Of a DNA stretch of 12,528 bases, positions 1 through 5,905 are shown in pieces. The DNA is taken from assembly GCA_009782245.1 (NCBI GenBank), contig WRKK01000321.1:1-12528 (forward strand), read 5' to 3'. Position numbers and translations under genes: made by a program. Source of the stretch: Defluviitaleaceae bacterium. Its GTDB lineage: Bacteria > Bacillota > Clostridia > Lachnospirales > WQUN01. The notes beneath the pieces were generated by a model. It did not search any database. It saw nothing but the letters and a program-made list of their open reading frames with translations, and was not told where the DNA came from. Position 1 is the stretch's first letter; each line of letters begins with the position of its first letter.

Positions 1-40
1 AAAAAAGTGGGCCTGATTTTTTGAGGGTAAATAAGTTCAA

Positions 41-139
41 ACCCGTGGGGCGCTGCCCCACACCCCGCCAAGGGCGCTGCCCCTGGACCCCGCAAGGAGC
101 GCGCCCCTCCCGCCTGCCGGCGGGCAGGTGACCCGCTAA
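41..139 (-). repeat. Modular GC-rich hairpin repeat, copy C (left inverted arm)
   Basis: On the minus strand this arm reads as a GCGGGTCA start, overlapping CCTGCC/CCCGCC palindromes, then hairpins separated by GCGGGG linkers. Bases 88-139 are the exact reverse complement of 342-393, a perfect 52-bp inverted repeat around a 202-bp AT-rich spacer. Further out, GTGGGGC-GCT-GCCCCAC (45-61) is a perfect 7-bp hairpin, and 68-86 forms a second, slightly imperfect one that is absent from the right arm but has a counterpart in the copy at 12478-12496. Bases 1-40 hold nothing I recognise. The repeat is directly visible; calling it a dispersed mobile-type repeat is inference. Confidence 0.85.
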
Positions 140-233
140 TTTTTTTAAGAATGTTAAACGGAAATTGTGCATATTTTTTGAGTTTTCGTAGGGCATTTTA
201 GGAATGGGATATTATCTGCTAATTGTGGCTTTC

Positions 234-417
234 GGGCGGATAATATCCGCCCCTACCTGCCCACTCGGCAAGGCGGACGGGAAAACCACCGTAAATTTAA
301 CCACCACAGCATCAACTTAACACTAAAAAACATTGAAAATTTTAGCGGGTCACCTGCCCGCCGGCAGGCGGGAGGGGCGCGCTCCTTGCGGGGTGTGGGG
401 CAGAGCCCCACGGTTTT
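234..417 (+). repeat. Modular GC-rich hairpin repeat, copy A (right inverted arm)
   Basis: It begins with a 19-base palindrome, GGGCGGATA-A-TATCCGCCC (234-252), followed by CCTACCTGCCCAC. Next comes an AT-rich block starting CCGTAAATTTAACC (about 288-341), then the GC-rich hairpin block (342-411), ending in GTGGGGC-AGA-GCCCCAC and GGTTTT. The same order of modules recurs at 12276-12524. The final hairpin plus T-run resembles an intrinsic terminator and lies only 38 bases before the pyrK start. I see no convincing pyrK promoter in the spacer 140-341, nor a PyrR-type attenuator, so the pyrK promoter is unknown or lies upstream of the window. Confidence 0.85.
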
Positions 418-449
418 AGCAAGTCTAACAAAGAAAGGGTTTTTCAAAC

Positions 450-1229
450 ATGAACCACGAAACTGTTGCGGTTTTGAGCAACCAAGAAATAGCACCTAGG
501 GTTTTTGAGATGATATTGCAAACGCCCAATTTTAGTGTGGGCAAACCTGGGCAGTTTGTTATGCTTTATCCGCAAAATGCTGGAACGCTGTTGCCGCGTC
601 CGATTAGCATATGCCGCCAAACAAAAAATATTACTATGCTGGTTTACAAAGTTTTCGGCGGCGGCACTCGATATTTGTCAACCTTAAAACAGGGCGACAA
701 CTTGCCGATAATGGCTCCGCTGGGCAATAACTTTAGTGCAAAATCCCATAAAAAAGTGGCGTTGGTGGGCGGCGGAGTAGGAATACCACCAATGGTATTT
801 TTATACGATACCTTGCAGGAGACATCGCCAAACACCGAAATTGACGTGTTTTTAGGCTTTAAGGATACGCATTTTTTGACGACAATGTTCACAAATGCAA
901 ACCTGTACATAGTCTCCGAAAACGTGGACGCTCTTAACGCCTTTCAAAACGCCAGCGGGAACGTTTATCCCAAAAATGGCAACGTGCTAACTTTATTGAA
1001 TAATTATGCACAACAATATGACGAAATTTACGCTTGCGGCCCAAAACCCATGCTGCAAGCACTTTGTGAATACGCCAAACAAAAAAATATCCCGCTCCAG
1101 GTTTCGTTGGAGGAGCGAATGGCTTGCGGCGTGGGCGCTTGCGTGTGCTGCGTTGCAAATACCACCAGCGGATATGTGAAAATATGCTGCGATGGCCCTG
1201 TTTTTGATAGTGATAAGGTGGTGTTTTAG
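450..1229 (+). CDS. pyrK: Dihydroorotate dehydrogenase electron transfer subunit PyrK
   Basis: PyrK is the FAD and [2Fe-2S] subunit of class 1B dihydroorotate dehydrogenase. It carries electrons from the FMN of PyrD to NAD+ in the cytoplasm, in de novo pyrimidine synthesis. The 259-residue length is typical. An N-terminal ferredoxin-reductase-type flavin domain carries LLPRPISI (about 47-54). A nucleotide-binding half has VGGGVGIPPM (106-115) and YACGPKPM (194-201). The C-terminal cluster motif MACGVGACVCCV supplies Cys226, Cys231 and Cys234, with Cys246 (or 247) as fourth ligand before DGPVF; this spacing is the PyrK signature. The start follows an AGAAAGGG-like site at a slightly long distance. 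The stop TAG directly abuts the pyrD start, so the two are translated together. It is the first gene after the repeat region; pyrF, a common upstream partner, is not in the window. Confidence 0.95.
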   Translation: MNHETVAVLSNQEIAPRVFEMILQTPNFSVGKPGQFVMLYPQNAGTLLPRPISICRQTKNITMLVYKVFGGGTRYLSTLKQGDNLPIMAPLGNNFSAKSHKKVALVGGGVGIPPMVFLYDTLQETSPNTEIDVFLGFKDTHFLTTMFTNANLYIVSENVDALNAFQNASGNVYPKNGNVLTLLNNYAQQYDEIYACGPKPMLQALCEYAKQKNIPLQVSLEERMACGVGACVCCVANTTSGYVKICCDGPVFDSDKVVF

Positions 1230-2141
1230 GTGGACAAAAAAGATTTGGCAGTAAATATTGCGGGTGTTGTGCTGAAAAACCCCGTAATAACGGCATCTGG
1301 CACGTTTGGCAGCGGAAAAGAATATAGCAAATTTGTTAATCTTAACGAATTGGGCGGAATAACCGTAAAAGGCGTATCTCACGAGCCATGGACGGGCAAC
1401 CCGCCGCCGCGCGTCGCCGAAACTTACGGCGGAATGCTAAACAGCGTTGGCTTGCAAAACCCTGGTGCCGCCGCATTTATAGCGGAAGATTTGCCCTTTT
1501 TGCGGCAATACGACACAAAAGTTATCGTAAATTTGTGCGGTCATTCTTTGGACGAATACATCGCCGTTGCACAGGATTTTAGCGGCGTTTCGGGCGTTGA
1601 CTTGTTCGAGTTGAATATATCTTGTCCCAACATTGAAAAAGGCGGAATGTCGTTTGGAACAGACCCCGCAACCGCCGAAAAAGTAACCGCCGCCGTTAAA
1701 CCATACTTAAAAGCCCCGCTGATTGTTAAGTTAAGCCCAAATGTAACCGATATTGTCGCTATTGCAAAAGCAGTCGAGGCGGGCGGCGCGGACGGCGTTT
1801 CGCTAATAAACACGCTTGTCGGCACAAAGATAGATATATACAGCCGCAAACCTGTGCTGGCTAACGTTTTTGGCGGGTTGTCTGGGCCAGCAATAAAGCC
1901 CGTTGCGGTAAGAATGGTTTACCAAGTGTACAAAAACGTGAAAATTCCCATTATTGGAATGGGCGGCATTATGACGGGCGAAGATGCCATTGAGTTTATA
2001 ATGGCGGGTGCAACGGCGGTTGCTGTCGGCACGGCAAATTTTATTAATCCGACCGCCACAACCGAAATAATCGCCGAAATAGCGGACTTTATGCAAAGTC
2101 AAAATATAAAAAATATAAACGAAATGAGAGGGGTAGTATAA
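1230..2141 (+). CDS. pyrD: Dihydroorotate dehydrogenase B, catalytic subunit PyrD
   Basis: Catalytic FMN subunit of the NAD+-linked (class 1B) enzyme; it oxidises dihydroorotate to orotate. The TIM-barrel protein has 303 residues, the usual size. Visible signatures are ITASGTFGSG (20-29), VKGVS with Lys47 near the flavin, GLQNPG (74-79), ELNISCPNI (127-135) with Cys132 in the place of the class 1 catalytic base, VKLSPN (166-171), GGLSGPAIKP (215-224) and the FMN phosphate loops GMGGI and AVGTA (about 243-269). A Cys base rather than Ser agrees with class 1B and with the PyrK partner. The start is GTG, placed immediately after the pyrK stop. AAGGTGG (1215-1221), 8 bases upstream and inside the end of pyrK, decides it. 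The stop shares one base with the pyrE ATG. Confidence 0.96.
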   Translation: MDKKDLAVNIAGVVLKNPVITASGTFGSGKEYSKFVNLNELGGITVKGVSHEPWTGNPPPRVAETYGGMLNSVGLQNPGAAAFIAEDLPFLRQYDTKVIVNLCGHSLDEYIAVAQDFSGVSGVDLFELNISCPNIEKGGMSFGTDPATAEKVTAAVKPYLKAPLIVKLSPNVTDIVAIAKAVEAGGADGVSLINTLVGTKIDIYSRKPVLANVFGGLSGPAIKPVAVRMVYQVYKNVKIPIIGMGGIMTGEDAIEFIMAGATAVAVGTANFINPTATTEIIAEIADFMQSQNIKNINEMRGVV

Positions 2142-2728
2142 TGAGTAAATCCCAAAATAACCCACAAATAGAGCAAATTTTAACCGATTGCGAGGCAATT
2201 TTGCACGGGCATTTTTTGCTAACATCGGGCAGACACGGAGATATTTATATGCAATGTGCCAAAGTACAGCAATATCCCAAGCACATGGAACTTATCGCCA
2301 AAACGATTGCCGAGGGTTTCGCAAACGAACAGGTTGACATAGTAGTAGCACCCGCCGTTGGCGCAATAGTTTTTGGCTACGAACTAGCACGGCAGCTAGG
2401 CGCAAAGGCAATATTCGCCGAACGCCAAGACGGCAAAATGACCCTGCGGCGCGGTTTTGAGATTCCGCAAGGGGCAAAAGTTATCGCCGCCGAAGACACG
2501 ATAACAACAGGCGGCAGCATTTTAGAAATAATAGAAATAATCCGCCAAAACAACGCAACCTTGCTAGGCACAGCATCAATAGTAGATCGCACGGGCGGCG
2601 AAATTGATTTGGGTGCAAAATTGGTTTCGGCGTATTCCAAAAAAATTATTTCCTATACAGCAGAGGAATGTCCGCTTTGCAAGGCTGGAGAGCCTATTGT
2701 TAAACCTGGGAGTCGGAATGTTAAGTAG
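2141..2728 (+). CDS. pyrE: Orotate phosphoribosyltransferase PyrE
   Basis: Joins orotate to PRPP to give OMP, the step after PyrD. The type I phosphoribosyltransferase of 195 residues has LTSGRHGDIYMQ (27-38) at the orotate site, the flexible loop AERQDGKMTLRRGFEI (93-108), and the PRPP loop VIAAEDTITTGGS (114-126). In the loop, one of the two usual acidic residues is replaced (AED rather than DD). The tail has CPLC (177-180) and KPGSR, features I associate with the longer PyrE form of clostridia and some thermophiles. The ATG overlaps the pyrD stop as TAATG, and AGAGGGG sits about 8 bases upstream. It is the last gene of the pyr cluster. The PRPP it consumes is made by Prs, encoded on the opposite strand nearby. 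Confidence 0.95.
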   Translation: MSKSQNNPQIEQILTDCEAILHGHFLLTSGRHGDIYMQCAKVQQYPKHMELIAKTIAEGFANEQVDIVVAPAVGAIVFGYELARQLGAKAIFAERQDGKMTLRRGFEIPQGAKVIAAEDTITTGGSILEIIEIIRQNNATLLGTASIVDRTGGEIDLGAKLVSAYSKKIISYTAEECPLCKAGEPIVKPGSRNVK

Positions 2729-2746
2729 TGGGAGAGTTGAAATTGT

Positions 2747-2774
2747 GGGCGACAGGCAGATGGGTCGGTCGCCC
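2747..2774 (-). repeat. GGGCGACCG-family palindromic repeat downstream of pyrE
   Basis: GGGCGAC (2747-2753) and GTCGCCC (2768-2774) form a 7-bp stem with a 14-base loop. On the minus strand it reads GGGCGACCGACCC followed by a CTGCC block, matching the repeat at 12334-12376. It lies 18 bases after the pyrE stop and may end or protect the pyr transcript, but no T-run follows it. Confidence 0.6.
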
Positions 2775-2809
2775 GTCCCCCTATAAATAAATTGAGTTTT
2801 CCACCCCCC

Positions 2810-2844
2810 AAAAAAGGCACTCCGCAACCGCAAAGCACCTTTTT
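2810..2844 (-). terminator. Likely rho-independent terminator of the recA-prs-pth transcript
   Basis: On the minus strand AAAAAGGTGC and GTGCCTTTTT pair over 10 bp (two G-U wobbles) around a 14-base loop, followed by a T-run. It lies 27-61 bases beyond the pth stop, where a terminator is expected. On the plus strand the outer AAAAAGG/CCTTTTT stem is also followed by T-rich DNA, so it may act on pyrE transcripts too. Confidence 0.55.
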
Positions 2845-2870
2845 ATATTTTTCATATTTTCGCCACACTC

Positions 2871-3470
2871 TCAACTTTTCCCATTAAACCGATTCATAGC
2901 CCGTTCCGCACCGTCTGCCAAAAATACCGCAACGGCATCGCCAGCCTTGGTAACGCCGTCTATCATGGCGGTGTGTTCTTCTGGCTTAAAGCGGCTTAGC
3001 ACAAAATCGTATAACGCCCATTGTTCGGGCTTTGGACCTACGCCGATTCTTATACGGGCGAAATCTTGGGTGCCTAGCAGTTCGATAATGTTTTTTAAGC
3101 CATTCTGCCCGCCCGCGCTGCCACGTTCTCGCACACGAATACTGCCCAGCGGTAGATTAACATCATCGCATATAACCAGCACGTTGGCTGGCGTTAGCTT
3201 GTAAAAGTTCAACACGGCTTTTATGCACTCGCCGCTACGGTTCATGTAGGTTAGCGGCTGTAGTAACGCAATTTTTTTTTCGGATATTAAGCCAAATCCC
3301 ATAACACCTCGGTGTTTTGCCCTGTTTACCTTGATATTGTGGTCAAATGCCAACTTGTCAATCGTTTCAAAGCCCACGTTGTGCCGTGTGCCTTTGTAAC
3401 GCTCTTCTGGGTTGCCTAGCCCGACAACTATCGTGGTGCATTCCTCGGGCGGTCGTCTGCGGAAAAACAT
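2871..3470 (-). CDS. pth: Peptidyl-tRNA hydrolase Pth
   Basis: Cytoplasmic enzyme that cuts peptidyl-tRNA released from stalled ribosomes and recycles the tRNA. The 199 residues match the bacterial family. Visible are VGLGNP (16-21) with Asn20, the catalytic His30 in GTRHNVGF, Asn77 in TYMNRSG, Asp103 in CDDVNLPLG and FARIRIGVG (137-145). The glycine-rich loop reads GGQNGLK (120-126): Gln122 replaces the His usual at this place (His113 in E. coli by my recollection), while the following Asn is kept. The N-terminus has about 12 extra, arginine-containing residues before the usual first strand. The start is chosen because its ATG overlaps the prs stop by one base (TAATG), with AAGGG upstream. 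It is the last gene of recA-prs-pth. Confidence 0.94.
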   Translation of the reverse strand: MFFRRRPPEECTTIVVGLGNPEERYKGTRHNVGFETIDKLAFDHNIKVNRAKHRGVMGFGLISEKKIALLQPLTYMNRSGECIKAVLNFYKLTPANVLVICDDVNLPLGSIRVRERGSAGGQNGLKNIIELLGTQDFARIRIGVGPKPEQWALYDFVLSRFKPEEHTAMIDGVTKAGDAVAVFLADGAERAMNRFNGKS

Positions 3471-4453
3471 TAAAGTAACCCTTGGTCAAACAATGCCGAT
3501 ATTGGCGTACCCTTGTGAATACACTCAATGGCGGCGGCGAAATATTCCGCAACTGACAAAATTTCCATGTTTTGGGGACGCTTGTAAATTGGCACGTTTA
3601 TTGTATCTAGCACCAGCAGTTTGTCCAAACTAGAACCCTCGATTTTTTCCTGGGCGTTTTCCGAAAGTACCGCATGGGTTACGCAAGCAAAAACCGCCTT
3701 TGCACCCAAATTTTTTACCGCCGTTGCGGCATTTATTAATGAGCCGCCCGTTGCGATAATGTCGTCCAGCAAAATCACGTTTTTGCCCTTTATGTCCTCG
3801 CCGCCGATAATGTTGGTTATCTCGGAAACATCTGGGCGTGGGCGGCGTTTGTCAACTATCGCCAGCGGCAAATTTATCTGCTCGGCAAAATTACGCACCC
3901 TCGCAACCGAACCCATATCTGGCGAAACTGCCATAAAATCGCCCAATTTGCTTAAGTGCTTGCGAAAATAATCCACAAAAATATTTGTACCGCGCAAATG
4001 GTCAACAGGAATATCAAAAAAACCCTGTATTTGCGGTGCGTGTAAATCCATGGAAAGCACTCTGTCCGCACCCGCCGAGGTTATCAAGTTGGCGACCAAC
4101 TTGGCACTTATCGGTGCGTGTGAGCGGTCTTTGCGGTCTTGCCGCGCATAGCCAAAATAGGGAACAACCGCCGTTATACGCCCCGCCGAAGCCCGCCGCA
4201 GAGCGTCCGTCATAATCAGCAGTTCCATTAAATTATCATTTACGGGATAAGAGGTGGGCTGAATAATGAAAACGTCAAGCCCACGGACGGTTTCGTCAAA
4301 ACGGACGTAAGTTTCGCCGTCCGCAAAACGGACAACGGTGGAATCGCCCAACGGGCTGTCTAAATAAGATGCAATCGCCTCGCCCAGCGGCGGATTAGCG
4401 TTGCAGGCAAAAATTTTAATATCACCAAAAGCATAATAATTTTTATTTAGCAA
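3470..4453 (-). CDS. prs: Ribose-phosphate pyrophosphokinase (PRPP synthetase)
   Basis: Makes PRPP from ribose 5-phosphate and ATP, for nucleotide, histidine and tryptophan synthesis. The length is 327 residues. Signatures are FADGETYVRF (43-52), VPYFGYARQDRKDR (97-110) forming the ATP-side flexible loop, MDLHAPQIQGFFDIPVDHL (135-153) with catalytic-region His138, SPDMGSVAR (177-185) and the PRPP loop LLDDIIATGGSL (228-239). The ATGGS ending, instead of the better-known DTAGT, is a variant I have seen in clostridial homologues, so it is not evidence of loss. The start is TTG: no ATG fits, and a full AGGAGG lies 8 bases upstream. That site overlaps the recA TAG stop (gap 12 bases), pointing to coupled translation. 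Its stop overlaps the pth start. Confidence 0.94.
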   Translation of the reverse strand: MLNKNYYAFGDIKIFACNANPPLGEAIASYLDSPLGDSTVVRFADGETYVRFDETVRGLDVFIIQPTSYPVNDNLMELLIMTDALRRASAGRITAVVPYFGYARQDRKDRSHAPISAKLVANLITSAGADRVLSMDLHAPQIQGFFDIPVDHLRGTNIFVDYFRKHLSKLGDFMAVSPDMGSVARVRNFAEQINLPLAIVDKRRPRPDVSEITNIIGGEDIKGKNVILLDDIIATGGSLINAATAVKNLGAKAVFACVTHAVLSENAQEKIEGSSLDKLLVLDTINVPIYKRPQNMEILSVAEYFAAAIECIHKGTPISALFDQGLL

Positions 4454-4465
4454 AATAAAATCCTC

Positions 4466-5629
4466 CTAAACAAGGGTATCATCTGTTAATAAATCATCAT
4501 CTATCAGTTCTTCCACGTCCAGATCCTTGTCAAACTGCTCTGCTAGGCTAGGATCGGCGGGTGTAAAGTTGTCCGCTTGGGCTAGTTCTTCAAGTTCTTT
4601 CATGCCGTAGTGCTTACGGGCGGCGTTTTCTATTTCGTGTGCCAGGGCGGGGTTTTCTTTGATGTAATTTTTGGCGTTTTCTCTGCCTTGCCCCAGCCGA
4701 GTGTCCCCGTACGAAAACCACGAGCCGCTTTTTTGCACAATATCCAACGATGCACCGATGTCCAGCATATCGCCAAATTTAGAAATTCCCTCGCCGTACA
4801 TAACGTCAACTTCGCAGGCCTTAAACGGCGGTGCAACTTTGTTTTTGGTAATTTTGATTTTTGTGCGGTTGCCAATCAGCACGTCGCCTGTTTTTATCGC
4901 CTCGGCACGGCGTATATCTATGCGAACGGACGAATAGAATTTCAGCGCCCGACCGCCCGTTGTGGTTTCGGGGCTGCCGTACATAACGCCGATTTTATCG
5001 CGCAACTGGTTAATAAAGATAACGATGCACTGCGACCGAGCCGCCACGCCAGCCAGCTTGCGCAACGCTTGCGACATAAGCCGCGCCTGAACTCCCACGT
5101 GGCTTTGTCCCATTTCGCCCTCAATTTCGGCTTTCGGCACAAGTGCCGCCACAGAATCCACCACAACAATATCGATTGCGAAAGAACGCACCAACGATTC
5201 GCAAATTTCCAGGGCTTGTTCGCCGTTATCTGGCTGGGATATGTAGAGTTCGTCAATGTTTACGCCCAATTTTTTTGCATAACTTGGGTCAAGGGCGTGT
5301 TCGGCATCGACGTAACTTGCGACACCGCCCAATTTTTGCACCTCTGCGACAACGTGCAGGGCAAGCGTGGTTTTGCCCGAGGATTCTGGGCCATAAATTT
5401 CAACGATACGCCCACGGGGCATTCCGCCCACGCCAAGAGCGGCATCAATGCTGATAATTCCCGTTGTAACCACAGGAATATCCATATTAGCCATTTCGCC
5501 CATTTTTATTATTGCACCTTTGCCGTGTGCCTTTTCTATCTGCGATAACGCGCTAGATAGCGCCTCTTCCTTGGAGGAGAGCGAACCGTCCTCTTTCGGA
5601 GCTTTTTTCTTTTTTGCTGCTACTGCCAT
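4466..5629 (-). CDS. recA: Recombinase RecA
   Basis: DNA-dependent ATPase that forms filaments on single-stranded DNA for homologous recombination and triggers LexA self-cleavage. The 387-residue protein has a lysine-rich start (AAKKKKAPK), Walker A GPESSGKTT (80-88), DAEHALDP (108-115), Walker B IVVVDSVAAL (154-163), loop L1 around EGEMGQSHVGVQAR (170-183), loop L2 around INQLRDKIGVMYGSPETT (206-223) with GGRALKFY, and a long acidic C-terminal tail (about 355-387), as in full-length bacterial RecA. AAGGAG stands about 8 bases before the ATG. It is the first gene of an operon with prs and pth. I know no common pattern of recA leading these two; in Firmicutes recA more often lies near cinA or pgsA. 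A long reading frame on the opposite strand is a shadow. Confidence 0.97.
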   Translation of the reverse strand: MAVAAKKKKAPKEDGSLSSKEEALSSALSQIEKAHGKGAIIKMGEMANMDIPVVTTGIISIDAALGVGGMPRGRIVEIYGPESSGKTTLALHVVAEVQKLGGVASYVDAEHALDPSYAKKLGVNIDELYISQPDNGEQALEICESLVRSFAIDIVVVDSVAALVPKAEIEGEMGQSHVGVQARLMSQALRKLAGVAARSQCIVIFINQLRDKIGVMYGSPETTTGGRALKFYSSVRIDIRRAEAIKTGDVLIGNRTKIKITKNKVAPPFKACEVDVMYGEGISKFGDMLDIGASLDIVQKSGSWFSYGDTRLGQGRENAKNYIKENPALAHEIENAARKHYGMKELEELAQADNFTPADPSLAEQFDKDLDVEELIDDDLLTDDTLV

Positions 5630-5665
5630 AATCTTCTCCTTTATGATTTTATTGGTTTACAAAAG

Positions 5666-5688
5666 TTTGCCAGCTGTAATTTGGCAAA
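5666..5688 (-). promoter_or_regulatory. Inverted repeat in the recA leader
   Basis: TTTGCCA (5666-5672) and TGGCAAA (5682-5688) form a perfect 7-bp dyad with a 9-base spacer, 37-59 bases upstream of the recA ATG and downstream of the predicted transcription start. It could be an operator or an RNA hairpin. TTACAAAAG is also repeated directly at 5657-5665 and 5711-5719. The dyad is seen; function is unknown. Confidence 0.35.
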
Positions 5689-5741
5689 TTTGCCGTGTTT
5701 TTGTGCTGAATTACAAAAGCAAAACTTTTTTCATTGTACCA

Positions 5742-5770
5742 ATTATATCACAAAAATATTTTGTTGTAAA
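5742..5770 (-). promoter_or_regulatory. Sigma-A promoter of recA-prs-pth
   Basis: On the minus strand TTTACA (5765-5770) is separated by exactly 17 bases from TATAAT (5742-5747), near the housekeeping consensus. Transcription would begin near 5735, giving a leader of about 105 bases before recA. No GAAC/GTTC half-site of a Firmicutes LexA (Cheo-type) box is present between 5630 and 5905. Confidence 0.75.
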
Positions 5771-5831
5771 TTTTGTAATTTTGCAAATTTTGCGGGAAGA
5801 CCCCAATTAAAGCTGAAATATACGCAAGAGC

Positions 5832-5869
5832 AGGGCAACCGCAAGGATTGCCCTTGCCCGATTTTTTTT
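5832..5869 (+). terminator. Hairpin with T-run between recA and the FliD-like gene
   Basis: AGGGCAA (5832-5838) pairs with TTGCCCT (5848-5854) over a 9-base loop; a run of eight T follows after TGCCCGA on the plus strand. The orientation suits a plus-strand transcript, although no plus-strand gene precedes it. On the minus strand, where the FliD-like gene ends 50 bases earlier, the hairpin has no T-run. It may be another palindromic repeat rather than a true terminator. Confidence 0.35.
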
Positions 5870-5905
5870 CATAATAGTCAATTTTATCGCATTATCCACA
5901 TTTAA

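Noticed and set aside
140..341. Possible gene or pyrK promoter in the spacer between the inverted arms
   Set aside because: No frame with a ribosome binding site and no -35/-10 pair with acceptable spacing was found; the minus-strand frame 253-495 merely crosses the repeat and the pyrK start.
4610..5548. A 312-codon plus-strand open frame opposite recA
   Set aside because: It is a codon-bias shadow of recA; the product is His/Phe/Asn-rich without motifs and there is no start signal.
5892..5900. A perfect DnaA box TTATCCACA between recA and the FliD-like gene
   Set aside because: It is single, with no second box or AT-rich unwinding cluster and no dnaA or dnaN nearby. One 9-mer is weak evidence for an origin or DnaA control.
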